Source of the DNA: JBAXPV01 sp037132075
Lineage (GTDB): Bacteria; Bacteroidota; Bacteroidia; Bacteroidales; CAIXZF01
Length of the DNA: 64,000 bases
NCBI GenBank assembly: GCA_037132075.1
Contig: JBAXPV010000006.1
Coordinates: forward strand, 72,724-136,723
Direction of reading: 5' to 3'
Below, one piece after another: positions 35,043 through 43,981 of the stretch. How positions within the stretch are numbered: position 1 is the stretch's first letter; the number at the start of each line of letters is the position of its first letter. The notes beneath the pieces are model-generated. The model was given only the letters and a program-made list of their open reading frames with translations, was not told where the DNA came from and did no database searches. The translations under genes were made by a program, and so were the position numbers.

Positions 35043-37046
35043 ATGTCGAATCCAAACCACCTGATCCAGGAAGTATCACCTTATCTGCAGCAACATGCGC
35101 ACAATCCTGTTGATTGGTATCCTTGGGGGCCGGAAGCCTTGCAAAAAGCACTTACCGAAAACAAGCCTTTGCTGATCTCAATCGGGTATTCCTCCTGTCA
35201 TTGGTGTCATGTGATGGAAAGGGAGTCGTTTGAGGATGAGTCTATTGCAGCCTTGATGAATCAGCACTTTGTCTGTATCAAGGTCGACAGGGAAGAACGC
35301 CCGGATATCGACCAGGTCTATATGTTAGCGGTACAGCTTATCAGGGGTCAGGGTGGCTGGCCCTTACATGCCTTTGCCTTTGCGGATGGCAGGCCCTTTT
35401 ATGGCGGTACTTATTTCAGGCCGGAGCAGTGGACAGAGATGCTGGAACAGATCGCAGAAGCTTTCGCCACCAGGACTTATGAGTTCAACAATCAGGCCCT
35501 GAAAATTGCCCGGGAGATCAAAAGCCTGGACTTTAATTTTGCCACTGTGGATCATTCCCGCGGTGACTTGGCAGATATTCACAAATCCATTGCTTCATGG
35601 GAACGAAGCTTCGATTCCGATTGGGGCGGGATGGCAGGTGCCCCAAAGTTCCCGGTCCCGGTGAATTTCCTGTTGCTTTTACGTTATGCAAAAGCCACGT
35701 CCAATGGAAAGATCCTGGATTTTGTAAGGCTCAGTCTTCGGAAAATGGCTTATGGAGGCATTTATGACCAGCTTGGGGGCGGATTTGCACGCTATTCAGC
35801 CGATTCAGAATGGAGAATGCCTCATTTCGAGAAAATGCTGTACGACAATGCCCAGCTCGTGAGTCTGTATAGTGAAGCCTACCAGCTTACAAGGGATGAG
35901 GAATTCCGGGACGTCGTGTATCAAACACTCGATTTTGTTGCGCGTGAGCTCAGCGACATCAGCGGTGCTTTCTATTCTGCCCTGGATGCCGACAGTGAAG
36001 GGGAGGAAGGACGGTTCTACACCTGGACTATCCAGGAAATACAAAAGGTTTTGCAGGAAGATGAAGCGCTTTTTACTGATTATTATTATGGAGAAGGCCA
36101 GGGCAAGGATGTCTTGCACCGAAAAACAGATATTCATGCTTATGCGAAGGAAGCAGGCCTGAGCTATGTCTTGGTGGAGGAAAAGCTCCGGTCAGCCCGG
36201 GAAAAGATGTTTTCAGAACGTGAGAAACGACCGCATCCGGGTCTCGACGACAAGACTCTGACTTCCTGGAATGCCCTGATGGCTAAGGCTTACTTCAATG
36301 CATATGCTGTCTTTGGGGAAGAACGTTTCTTTCAATTGGGCAAGAAAAATCTGGACTTCCTGATGGAAACTTGTCGGCGGAATGATGGCGGCCTTTGGCA
36401 TCGTTACAAAAATGGAAATGCAGGAATACCGGCTTTTCTGGAAGATTATGCTTTCCTGATCGAGGTCTTGCTGGCTTATCCTGCCGGCCATGACAATCGC
36501 TACCTTTACCAGGCTAAGACTTTGATGCATATGACAATGGCACAGTTTTTCGACCCTGTGCAGGGTTTGTTTTATTTTACCTCAAACGAAGGAGAATCTT
36601 TGTTTGCCCGAAAAGCTGACTTGGCTGACAATGTCATCCCATCCTCAAATTCGTCGCTTTGCCGTTCGCTGTTCCGCCTTGGTCTGATCTTTCATGAGAA
36701 TTCCTTCCTGAATACATCGCGTCAAATGATGTTGAAGATGCGTCAGAAAACCCTGGCTCATCCAGGCTTTTATTCGAATTGGGCTATTGCTTATCTTGAA
36801 GACATTGTCCCTTTTCATACAGTCGCCGTAGCGGGCAATGATGCTGTTTCCATCATTCAGCAATTAAATCAGCACTATCTCCCCTTCACTTTCAAGGTAG
36901 CCAGTAAAGAAGATTGTTTTGTGCCCTTGCTTCAGAATCGTATTGAAATGGGTAAAACTGTCATCCACATTTGTAATGAAGAAGGCTGCTTACTCCCAAC
37001 CGAGGATGTCACGGTCGCCATGAAAATGCTCGGAGAGACGATCTGA
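35043..37046 (+). CDS. DUF255/YyaL-type thioredoxin-domain protein (spermatogenesis-associated protein 20 family)
   Basis: The ATG at 35043 (MSNPNHLIQEVSPYLQQH) is the family's normal start; an ATG at 35031 is 4 codons earlier. The 667-residue protein opens with the DUF255 thioredoxin-like domain carrying YSSCHWCHVM (CxxC near residue 55), followed by an (alpha/alpha)6-barrel-like region (GGGFARYSADSEWRMPHFEKMLYDNA, DDKTLTSWNALMAKAY). The family is widespread and conserved, with a function still not settled. The gene stands alone between convergent and divergent neighbours. Confidence 0.9.
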   Translation: MSNPNHLIQEVSPYLQQHAHNPVDWYPWGPEALQKALTENKPLLISIGYSSCHWCHVMERESFEDESIAALMNQHFVCIKVDREERPDIDQVYMLAVQLIRGQGGWPLHAFAFADGRPFYGGTYFRPEQWTEMLEQIAEAFATRTYEFNNQALKIAREIKSLDFNFATVDHSRGDLADIHKSIASWERSFDSDWGGMAGAPKFPVPVNFLLLLRYAKATSNGKILDFVRLSLRKMAYGGIYDQLGGGFARYSADSEWRMPHFEKMLYDNAQLVSLYSEAYQLTRDEEFRDVVYQTLDFVARELSDISGAFYSALDADSEGEEGRFYTWTIQEIQKVLQEDEALFTDYYYGEGQGKDVLHRKTDIHAYAKEAGLSYVLVEEKLRSAREKMFSEREKRPHPGLDDKTLTSWNALMAKAYFNAYAVFGEERFFQLGKKNLDFLMETCRRNDGGLWHRYKNGNAGIPAFLEDYAFLIEVLLAYPAGHDNRYLYQAKTLMHMTMAQFFDPVQGLFYFTSNEGESLFARKADLADNVIPSSNSSLCRSLFRLGLIFHENSFLNTSRQMMLKMRQKTLAHPGFYSNWAIAYLEDIVPFHTVAVAGNDAVSIIQQLNQHYLPFTFKVASKEDCFVPLLQNRIEMGKTVIHICNEEGCLLPTEDVTVAMKMLGETI

Positions 37047-37231
37047 CATTAATAACTTCTCCGCGATACCCAGCGTCTCCTAACCTCCGCACTGAGTCTT
37101 AAAAAATTATCCTTTCAACGTCCCAATCCCGGAGTTCATCGATTTTATTTTCAAAATTCATTGGATGAGCGTAATTTTAATTGATTATATCCCATGAGAC
37201 CTTGATGTTGTCAACCTTTAAAAAAAATCCA

Positions 37232-37738
37232 ATGAACAAAAAAAAAATTTTCAGGAAAACGACTTTTAAAAAAGTGTTCCTGGCAGTACCGCTAACAATT
37301 GCTATTGTGTGTTTTTTTGGGTTTACCAAAACCCTGAGCCCGGATCGGATGCCAGCATCCGCCTATTTACCTGGTTTTCCCGTTTTCTATGAGTCACACA
37401 ATGACAGTCAGCAAGATGACAAAGTCTATACCGAAGTTAAAACCCCGCCACAATATCCTGGAGGACAAGATGCGATGATGAAATTTATGTCAGAGAACAT
37501 TAAATACCCTGCTTATTGTAAAAAGTCAGGCAAGCAAGGCACTGTTTATGTTAGCTTTGTCGTCGATAAAAACGGTAAAGTTAAAGACGTCAAGGCACTC
37601 AAAGGGGTGTATCCTTCTCTCGATGCAGAAGCAATACGTATCGTGAAGTTGATGCCAAATTGGAAGCCGGGCAGCGATGCCTCAGGGAAAGTCGTGAATG
37701 TGGCTTTTACTTTGCCGGTGAGTTTTAAACTAAAGTAA
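37232..37738 (+). CDS. TonB-like energy transducer protein
   Basis: 168 residues from the ATG at 37232 (MNKKKIFRKTTFKK), with an ATG at 37205 as the alternative. A single N-terminal membrane anchor (VFLAVPLTIAIVCFFGF) is followed by a ~45-residue polar linker and the TonB C-terminal domain at about residues 85-168 (PPQYPGGQDAMMKFMSENIKYP, VYVSFVVDKNGKVKDV, MPNWKPG). The linker lacks the Pro-Lys repeats of enteric TonB. It would transmit force to TonB-dependent receptors such as the one at 44811, or act in another Bacteroidota context. No ExbB/ExbD genes are adjacent; the next gene is an M13 peptidase 10 bases on. Confidence 0.87.
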   Translation: MNKKKIFRKTTFKKVFLAVPLTIAIVCFFGFTKTLSPDRMPASAYLPGFPVFYESHNDSQQDDKVYTEVKTPPQYPGGQDAMMKFMSENIKYPAYCKKSGKQGTVYVSFVVDKNGKVKDVKALKGVYPSLDAEAIRIVKLMPNWKPGSDASGKVVNVAFTLPVSFKLK

Positions 37739-37748
37739 AAAGTAAAAA

Positions 37749-39887
37749 ATGAAAAATAAGAAATTGTTCATAAGCCTTCAATCTAACAGCCTTCAGCCTA
37801 ACAGCCCTCAGCCTAAGCGGATATTTGTAACAACAAGCCTTTTTAAAAACAGTCTTCCCCTGTTTTCCGTCATTGTTTTTTTATCTATTTTTTTTTCCTG
37901 TAACCCCAAAGCCGTCAAGCCCGGAGGACCTGATACCATGGCTTCTCATATTGACTCAACGGTCAAGGCCGGGGATGACTTCTTTGATTTTGCAAATGGG
38001 AAATGGTTTAAAGCCAACCCCATCCCTGCCAGTGAACAGGGCAATGGCCTTTGGCAGTTGATTCAGGATACCATCAACAGTCAGATTCGTAAGGTTTGTG
38101 TTTCCTCGGCAGCAACAATAGATGCTGCAAAAGGCAGTAACAAACAAAAAATCGGCGATTTCTATCACGCTGGCATGGACAGCGTCACGCTGAACCAGGC
38201 TGGAATTAGTGGTATTAAAGCAGACCTGGATCGTATCGATGCCATCAAAGATCTGAATGGCCTTCTCACGGAAGCAGCGTTTATTCACAGTGTATCCGGA
38301 TCCCCGATCTTTGGCTTTTATGTTTCTCAGGATGACAGGATCAGCAGCAAAAATGCGGTATTCCTTGGACAGGCAGGTCTAAGCCTCCCCGACCGTAGCT
38401 TTTATTTCGACACTGATGCGCAGGCAAAAGCGATTCGGGTAAAATTCGTTAGTCACCTGGCCAACATGTTTCAAATTATGGGATATACAGCGCCAGTCGC
38501 GATGAAATCAGCAGAGAATATGATGAAACTGGAGACAGCCATCGCGAAGACTTCACGGAAAAGGGAGGACACACGTGACCCGCTTAAAAATTACAATAAG
38601 ATGACTCTGGCGTCATTGTCGAAAACTACGCCTAACATCAACTGGAGTGTATTCTTCAGCGCTACCGGTTTGAAGCAGGTGGATACGGTGATTGTCGGAC
38701 AACCAGAATTCCTCACAGCTGTGAATGGATACCTGAAGTCATTTCCACTGGAAGACTGGAAAAGCTATCTGAAGTTTCATCTTGTCAGAGGTTTGGCGCG
38801 CAATCTTGATGACAAGACCTATCACGAAGTCTTTAGCTTTTATTCAACGACATTGAGAGGGGTGAAAGAGCCAAAGCCGCGCTGGAAGCGGGTAGTGGAG
38901 GAGACAGACAAGTCATTGGGTGAGTTGATTGGGCAGGTCTATGTGGATGAATATCTCCCCAAAGGCACCAAGGAGAAGCTGGTTGAAATCGGGAACAACA
39001 TTAAGTCTGTTTACGCAGATCATATTAAAGCGCTCGACTGGATGAGTGAGACGACCAAGGTGAAGGCCCTAAAAAAGCTGAATGCCGTGATCTTCAAAGT
39101 GGGTTGGCCTGACAAATGGAAAGACCTGAGCTTACTCACTGTCGACCGTAGCTCTTATGTGAAGAATGCCATGGCATCCAACAAATTCTGGTTCGATTAT
39201 ATGGTCAAGAAGTATGGCAAGCCCGTCAACCGCAACGAATGGGATATGGAACCTCAAAGCTACAATGCCTATTATAACCCCTCAAACAATGAAATCGTGG
39301 TGCCGGGATGCAATATCCTCGTTCCGGGTTATGAAGGCAAACTGGCGGATGATGCCATTCTTTATTCCATCATAGGGGGATCTACTTTCGGACATGAGAT
39401 CACACATGGTTTCGACGACCAGGGTTGTAAATATGATGAATACGGGAACCTGAATAACTGGTGGACGCCTCGCGACAGTGCCTTATTCTATGCAAAAACT
39501 AAATTGATCGTTAAGCAGTTTAGCAACTTTATTGCTGTCGATAGCCTGCATATCAACGGAGAACTCACTCAGGGCGAAAACATCGCAGATCTGGGTGGCA
39601 TCATCATGGGTTATGAAGCTTTTAAAAAGACAGCTCAGTTTAGAAACAAAGAAATCATCGCCGGCCTCAATCCTGATCAGCGCTTTTTCCTGGGCTATGC
39701 TATGGCCTGGATGATCAATGAAAGGCCTGAAGCCATTGCAAACCAGGTGCGTAGTAACGAGCATTCTCCGGCGAAGTTCCGGGTACTCGGTCCTTTGTCA
39801 AACATGCCTGAATTCTATAATACCTTCGGGGTGAAGCAAGGCGATAAGATGTGGACCGCGGATAGTCTGAGGGTTAAAATTTGGTAG
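37749..39887 (+). CDS. M13 family zinc metallopeptidase, lipoprotein (neprilysin-like)
   Basis: 712 residues. The lipobox is LSIFFSC near residue 51. The zinc site is in FGHEITHGFDDQG with the third ligand in ENIADLGG, and NAYYNPSNNEIVVPG is the conserved substrate-binding element. Family M13 enzymes cleave peptides up to ~40 residues long. Its N-terminus is odd: between MKNKKLFI and the hydrophobic signal core are three in-frame 15-base repeats coding LQSNS, LQPNS and PQPKR. No later start is available, so either this long leader is used or translation begins at a rare codon. Confidence 0.92.
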   Translation: MKNKKLFISLQSNSLQPNSPQPKRIFVTTSLFKNSLPLFSVIVFLSIFFSCNPKAVKPGGPDTMASHIDSTVKAGDDFFDFANGKWFKANPIPASEQGNGLWQLIQDTINSQIRKVCVSSAATIDAAKGSNKQKIGDFYHAGMDSVTLNQAGISGIKADLDRIDAIKDLNGLLTEAAFIHSVSGSPIFGFYVSQDDRISSKNAVFLGQAGLSLPDRSFYFDTDAQAKAIRVKFVSHLANMFQIMGYTAPVAMKSAENMMKLETAIAKTSRKREDTRDPLKNYNKMTLASLSKTTPNINWSVFFSATGLKQVDTVIVGQPEFLTAVNGYLKSFPLEDWKSYLKFHLVRGLARNLDDKTYHEVFSFYSTTLRGVKEPKPRWKRVVEETDKSLGELIGQVYVDEYLPKGTKEKLVEIGNNIKSVYADHIKALDWMSETTKVKALKKLNAVIFKVGWPDKWKDLSLLTVDRSSYVKNAMASNKFWFDYMVKKYGKPVNRNEWDMEPQSYNAYYNPSNNEIVVPGCNILVPGYEGKLADDAILYSIIGGSTFGHEITHGFDDQGCKYDEYGNLNNWWTPRDSALFYAKTKLIVKQFSNFIAVDSLHINGELTQGENIADLGGIIMGYEAFKKTAQFRNKEIIAGLNPDQRFFLGYAMAWMINERPEAIANQVRSNEHSPAKFRVLGPLSNMPEFYNTFGVKQGDKMWTADSLRVKIW
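37776..37820. repeat. Three 15-base repeats inside the M13 peptidase leader
   Basis: CTTCAATCTAACAGC, CTTCAGCCTAACAGC and CCTCAGCCTAAGCGG in direct order, in frame; each adds five residues without changing the reading frame. Confidence 0.85.
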
Positions 39888-39950
39888 TTTGGCTCACAAA
39901 AGGCTCTCTAAATATTGGAGGGCCAAATTATTAGTGGATTGCCCCACCAA

Positions 39951-39971
39951 CCCTCCCCAATTTGGGGAGGG
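39951..39971. terminator. Palindrome between the convergent M13 and ClC genes
   Basis: CCCTCCCC and GGGGAGGG form an 8-base G+C-rich stem with a short AATTT loop, immediately before the ClC stop codon, which fits a shared terminator although no T-tract follows. Confidence 0.5.
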
Positions 39972-39976
39972 CCAGG

Positions 39977-41746
39977 TTACTCCTCAGAGGATTCCTTAAG
40001 GATCTGCCTGTAAGTTGAAAAGAAGTTCGCCCTGGAGACGAATCCCACGTATTTCCCTTTGTCCAGCACGACGATATTGTACTTGTCGGTATCATTGAAT
40101 TTGCGGGCAACCTCTTCCATGCTTTCCCCGATTTCAATCGTGATCTCAGGCATATACATCAGGTCTTTCACCAATATCTTGCCATATTGATCTTGTTTGA
40201 ACATGATATGCCTGACATCATTGATAAAGATCATCCCATAGAAGTTCTCTTCCCGGTCGATAACGGGGAAAATGTTCCTTTCTGAGCGGGCAACCTGTCG
40301 CACGAGATCCCCGAGGTAGTCGTTGTAGTGTATGTGTAAGAAATTTTTCTCGATCATGTCGTCGATCTTCATTTGCTGGAGCACGACTTTGTCTTTATTC
40401 CGGGATGTCAACTGGCCTTTCTCTGCCAGGCGTTTTGTATAAACAGAATGGGGTTCGTAAAAAGAATGCGTCAGGTAAGCGCCTGAAGCTGTGACTGCCA
40501 GCGGCAGCAGCAACTCATAACCGCCTGAAATCTCCGCAATGAGGAATATTGCTGTGAGGGGCGTATGCATCACCCCTGCCAGCAGTCCGGCCATTCCCGC
40601 CAGGGCAAAATGACTTTCAGGGAGATTTACCAGTCCGGTGAGATTCAGGGCTTTAGCCAGGAAGAAGCCGCCAAGGCCGCCCACGAAAAGTGAAGGTGCG
40701 AATACCCCGCCAACGCCGCCACTTCCTGTGGTTATGGCCATGGCCAGGACTTTCACCATTAGCAGCATCAGGACAAAACCTACGAAGACCCATCCCATTG
40801 GGATCCCATAAAACAAGGATGAGTTTAGGAGCGCTTCAGGATGACCCGATAAGATATTCTTAAGGTACTCATAGCCCTCTCCAAATAAGGGCGGGAAAAG
40901 GAAGACAAGCAGACTTACCAGCAATCCCCCGATCATAAACCGTTTCCATGGATTGATGACCTTGCTGAATAGGTTTTCTATATAAATATTGGACTTGGTG
41001 AAGTATAGAGAAAATACGCCACAAAGGCCGCCCAGCAAAATAAAAAACGGCAGCGTCCAAAGGTGAAACGGTTCAGTGAGATTGAAATTAAACAGCACTG
41101 ACTTCCCCATGAGCACCGCAGCGACAACAGCACCGGTGATGGCCGCGATCAGCAAAGGCAACAACGACCCCATTGTCAGGTCGAGCATCAGGACTTCGAG
41201 GGCGAAAACAACACCGGCGATAGGTGCTTTAAAAATCGCTGCAACCGCACCCGCCGTTCCACACCCGATGCATAGGACCAAAACGCGGGCTTCCATCCTG
41301 AAGAGCTGCCCGATCGTGGAGCCCAGTGCAGAGCCCGTAGCCACAACAGGAGCCTCAAGCCCAACAGAGCCACCAAAACTTACTGTGATGGTACTGGCGA
41401 TCAGCGAGGAATAATTGTCGTGACGTTCCATACGTCCTTCCTTTTGTGAGATAGCCTGAAGCACCCGGCTGATGCCATGTGCGATGTCTTCTTTAATGAA
41501 AAAATAGACAAAGGCCACGGTGAGCCCAATGCCAAACAATGGATATAAGAGGAGAAGAAGGTTCTCATGCTTAACAGTAAAGCCAACAGTGAGGTAGTAA
41601 TGTGTATAATAGGCTGTATTCTTCAAAAGCACTGCGGCCAATCCGCTCATCAGCCCGATAAACCCGGCAAGCACTATGATAAAATGACGATGCGGAATGT
41701 TTCGGGCACGCCAGTTCAGAAAGTCTTCAAACCATTTTTTGATCAT
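39977..41746 (-). CDS. ClC-family chloride channel/transporter with CBS pair
   Basis: 589 residues: about 10-12 membrane helices followed by two C-terminal CBS domains (about residues 445-585; HYNDYLGDLVRQV, DRSEENFYG-like). Selectivity motifs are visible as FGGSVGLEAPVVA (the position-148 glutamate of the E. coli ClC is in this segment) and GSGGVGGVFAPSLF. Presence of the gating glutamate suggests Cl-/H+ exchange or a gated channel. CBS domains usually sense adenine nucleotides. Its own promoter element lies at 41752-41759. Confidence 0.93.
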   Translation of the reverse strand: MIKKWFEDFLNWRARNIPHRHFIIVLAGFIGLMSGLAAVLLKNTAYYTHYYLTVGFTVKHENLLLLLYPLFGIGLTVAFVYFFIKEDIAHGISRVLQAISQKEGRMERHDNYSSLIASTITVSFGGSVGLEAPVVATGSALGSTIGQLFRMEARVLVLCIGCGTAGAVAAIFKAPIAGVVFALEVLMLDLTMGSLLPLLIAAITGAVVAAVLMGKSVLFNFNLTEPFHLWTLPFFILLGGLCGVFSLYFTKSNIYIENLFSKVINPWKRFMIGGLLVSLLVFLFPPLFGEGYEYLKNILSGHPEALLNSSLFYGIPMGWVFVGFVLMLLMVKVLAMAITTGSGGVGGVFAPSLFVGGLGGFFLAKALNLTGLVNLPESHFALAGMAGLLAGVMHTPLTAIFLIAEISGGYELLLPLAVTASGAYLTHSFYEPHSVYTKRLAEKGQLTSRNKDKVVLQQMKIDDMIEKNFLHIHYNDYLGDLVRQVARSERNIFPVIDREENFYGMIFINDVRHIMFKQDQYGKILVKDLMYMPEITIEIGESMEEVARKFNDTDKYNIVVLDKGKYVGFVSRANFFSTYRQILKESSEE

Positions 41747-41751
41747 GGGGG

Positions 41752-41759
41752 CAAAGATA
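41752..41759 (-). promoter_or_regulatory. Bacteroidota -7 element of the ClC gene
   Basis: Minus-strand TATCTTTG, ending 6 bases before the ATG, giving a leaderless or nearly leaderless transcript. Confidence 0.55.
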
Positions 41760-41841
41760 AGGCTTATTTTGAAGGATGAGGGATGATATATGAAGGATGA
41801 CTTCAGCCCAAAAATTCAGGGTTTCATGAACAATCAATTAG

Positions 41842-41849
41842 TACATTTG
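41842..41849 (+). promoter_or_regulatory. Bacteroidota -7 element of xth
   Basis: TACATTTG, 26 bases before the exonuclease III ATG. Confidence 0.55.
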
Positions 41850-41874
41850 TCTTAAAGAAACACAAATTCCAAAT

Positions 41875-42654
41875 ATGTCATCCCAGAAGATTGTCACCTA
41901 TAATGTTAACGGGATCCGTGCTGCGATGAGCAAAGGGCTCATGGAATGGTTAAGCGCAACAGATCCTGACGTCGTTTGCTTCCAGGAAACCAAAGCCCAG
42001 CCTGAGCAAATCCCTGTGCTGGAGTTTGAAGCCGCCGGATATAAGCACTTTTGGCATTCTGCAGTAAAGAAAGGCTATAGTGGTGTTGGGATCCTCAGTA
42101 AGACTGCGCCTGATCGAGTGGTGACAGGCATGGGTAACCACAAATACGACAGCGAAGGCCGTTTTTTGAGAGCGGATTTTGGAGAGATCAGTGTCATAAG
42201 CGTTTATCATCCTTCCGGTTCCAGTGGAGAAGAGCGACAAGGCTTTAAAATGGAATGGCTTGAGGATTTTCAGACCTATGTAACTGAGTTGAAAAAGGAA
42301 CGACCGAAGCTGATCATTTCCGGCGACTACAACATCTGTCACAAGCCTATCGACATTCACGATCCCATCCGTAATGCGACGAGTTCTGGTTTTTTACCTG
42401 AAGAAAGAGCCTGGGTAAGCCGTTTTCTGGAGACTGGCTTTATTGACAGTTTTCGGGTGTTTCATCCTGGCGAACCCAGGCAATATACCTGGTGGAGTTA
42501 CAGGGCCGGTGCAAGATCAAAAAATCTGGGGTGGCGTATCGACTATAACATGGTCACTGAGAATCTTCTCAACAAGCTGCAACGATCGATTATCCTGCCT
42601 TCAGCCATGCATTCGGATCATTGTCCGGTGATGGTAGAAGTGGAGTTTGGTTAG
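41875..42654 (+). CDS. xth: Exodeoxyribonuclease III (AP endonuclease family 1)
   Basis: 259 residues, the usual length. Active-site elements are visible: TYNVNGIRAA (Asn), DVVCFQETKAQ (Glu metal ligand), SVYHPSGSSG, SGDYNICH (Asp/Asn), and HSDHCPVMVE (catalytic Asp-His). It cuts the strand at abasic sites and trims 3' ends in base-excision repair. Standalone gene with its own promoter. Confidence 0.95.
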   Translation: MSSQKIVTYNVNGIRAAMSKGLMEWLSATDPDVVCFQETKAQPEQIPVLEFEAAGYKHFWHSAVKKGYSGVGILSKTAPDRVVTGMGNHKYDSEGRFLRADFGEISVISVYHPSGSSGEERQGFKMEWLEDFQTYVTELKKERPKLIISGDYNICHKPIDIHDPIRNATSSGFLPEERAWVSRFLETGFIDSFRVFHPGEPRQYTWWSYRAGARSKNLGWRIDYNMVTENLLNKLQRSIILPSAMHSDHCPVMVEVEFG

Positions 42655-42748
42655 GTTTCGATTAACATTTCCCTGTGAATATCTAGTTTCGCAAAGACCC
42701 GCTCAAGGCTTAAAATGCTTTACTTTCGTGTGAATAATCAATATCCCC

Positions 42749-43750
42749 ATGAAGTACATCTCAATTTTAATGGTTTCGCTGGTTCTTATGCTTGGATCCT
42801 GTGTTACTTCCAAAAAATACAAACAAGTCGCAGCCGATCTTGAACAATGTAAAAGCTCAAAAGGCAACCTCGACAAGCAGTTTCGGGAGTTAACCGATAT
42901 TGCAAACCAGGCGGGCGCGACAATCTCAAGTCTGAGGCAAGATATCAAAGGGCTTAAAAACGACACTGCGATCCTTGGTGAAGCCAAGAGATCTGCCGAG
43001 GCATCCGTGGCAGGACTGACTAACAGATTGTCTGACCTGGAGTCGAGGACCGCCAAAAAGAGCCAGATGACCGACGCCGAAATGAAAAAGATGATGGCGG
43101 AGTTACAAAAAGGACAAGAAGCCTTGTTTCAGAAGCAAGACTCTGTGAATAAGCTCATTGCAGCACTTGATGAGAAACAACAGAATCTCTTTGTTGCTCA
43201 GAATACCTTAAAAGACCAGCAAAGAAGAGTGAAAGAGCTGGAGAGTATCCTGAATGAGCGCGATTCTATCAACAATGTGCTGCGTAAAACGGTGAGTGAT
43301 GCCTTGGTAGGTTTTGTCGGGAATGGTCTGACAGTGCACATGAAAGATGGGCAGGTCTATGTCTCCATGGAGGAGAGTCTTTTGTTCAAAACCGCCAGTT
43401 GGCAGGTAGGCCCCAAGGGCATTGAAGCCCTGAAAAAGCTGGCCAATGTATTGGAGAAACAAAACGATATCAATGTGATGGTTGAAGGTCATACTGACAA
43501 TGTCACATTCAACGGTCCGGGCCAGGTCCGCGACAACTGGGACCTGAGCGTCATGCGTGCAACATCAGTGACGAAGATATTACTACAAAGCGGCGAAATT
43601 AAACCAAGTCGGATCACTGCTGCCGGTCGCGGGGAATATTTCCCAATCGACCCGGCCAATACGATGGAAGCCCGCGCCAAGAACCGCCGCACCGAAATCA
43701 TCCTGACGCCCAAACTGGATCAGTTGATGAAGATCATCGGGAATAAATAA
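42749..43750 (+). CDS. OmpA-family peptidoglycan-binding lipoprotein with coiled coil
   Basis: 333 residues. Signal with lipobox MLGSC, then a long predicted coiled coil (residues ~25-205; ISSLRQDIKGLKND, RRVKELESILNERDSIN), then an OmpA/MotB domain at about residues 210-325. The peptidoglycan-binding segment includes VEGHTDNVTF, the Asp of NWDLSVMRA and the Arg in ARAKNRRTEI. It probably tethers the outer membrane or a motility-like machine to the cell wall. Bacteroidota often place such genes singly. Confidence 0.9.
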   Translation: MKYISILMVSLVLMLGSCVTSKKYKQVAADLEQCKSSKGNLDKQFRELTDIANQAGATISSLRQDIKGLKNDTAILGEAKRSAEASVAGLTNRLSDLESRTAKKSQMTDAEMKKMMAELQKGQEALFQKQDSVNKLIAALDEKQQNLFVAQNTLKDQQRRVKELESILNERDSINNVLRKTVSDALVGFVGNGLTVHMKDGQVYVSMEESLLFKTASWQVGPKGIEALKKLANVLEKQNDINVMVEGHTDNVTFNGPGQVRDNWDLSVMRATSVTKILLQSGEIKPSRITAAGRGEYFPIDPANTMEARAKNRRTEIILTPKLDQLMKIIGNK

Positions 43751-43794
43751 AATATTACTTAGGTAAAAGGAATTTGAGAAGAATTCCGGGATGT

Positions 43795-43860
43795 AAAAAT
43801 CGAGTGCGGATCCATTCCCGCATTCTCACATTCTTGCCTTCTAGCACTCAATTTTGTGGG
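43795..43860. repeat. 66-base repeat, copy B
   Basis: Pairs with 33731-33796 (47 of 66 bases identical without gaps). Its right end runs into the 3' end of the tRNA-Val(CAC) gene; the shared TGTGGG is the complement of the tRNA's 3' CCCACA. Confidence 0.7.
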
Positions 43861-43931
43861 AGTTAGCGGATTCGAACCGATGACCTTCTGGTTGTGACCC
43901 AGACGCTCTAAACCAACTGAGCTAAACTCCC
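43857..43931 (-). tRNA. tRNA-Val(CAC)
   Basis: On the minus strand: acceptor GGGAGTT with AACTCCC, D-arm AGCTCAGTTGGTTTAGAGC, anticodon stem TCTGG/CCAGA with loop GTCACAA (anticodon CAC), T-loop TTCGAAT. One T-stem pair is T.C instead of a Watson-Crick pair. It shares the acceptor and D-arm with tRNA-Val(TAC) at 33877. Confidence 0.9.
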
Positions 43932-43941
43932 CTTTCGCATG

Positions 43942-43949
43942 CAAAGTTA
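43942..43949 (-). promoter_or_regulatory. Bacteroidota -7 element of tRNA-Val(CAC)
   Basis: Minus-strand TAACTTTG, 10 bases before the tRNA. It forms, with the opposite-strand element 3 bases away, a GCAAAG...CTTTGC inverted repeat. Confidence 0.6.
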
Positions 43950-43952
43950 GTT

Positions 43953-43960
43953 TATCTTTG
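43953..43960 (+). promoter_or_regulatory. Bacteroidota -7 element of the DUF3127 gene
   Basis: TATCTTTG, 21 bases before the ATG at 43982, placed back-to-back with the tRNA promoter. Confidence 0.6.
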
Positions 43961-43981
43961 CATCCTAAATAATTAATTCCA

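Noticed and set aside
43857..43931. tRNA-Asp or tRNA-His reading of the anticodon loop
   Set aside because: With U at position 33 the anticodon is CAC, and the acceptor and D-arm match tRNA-Val(TAC) at 33877.
43759..43944. 61-codon minus-strand frame covering tRNA-Val(CAC)
   Set aside because: The cloverleaf explains the sequence; the frame is a by-product of the tRNA and its flank.
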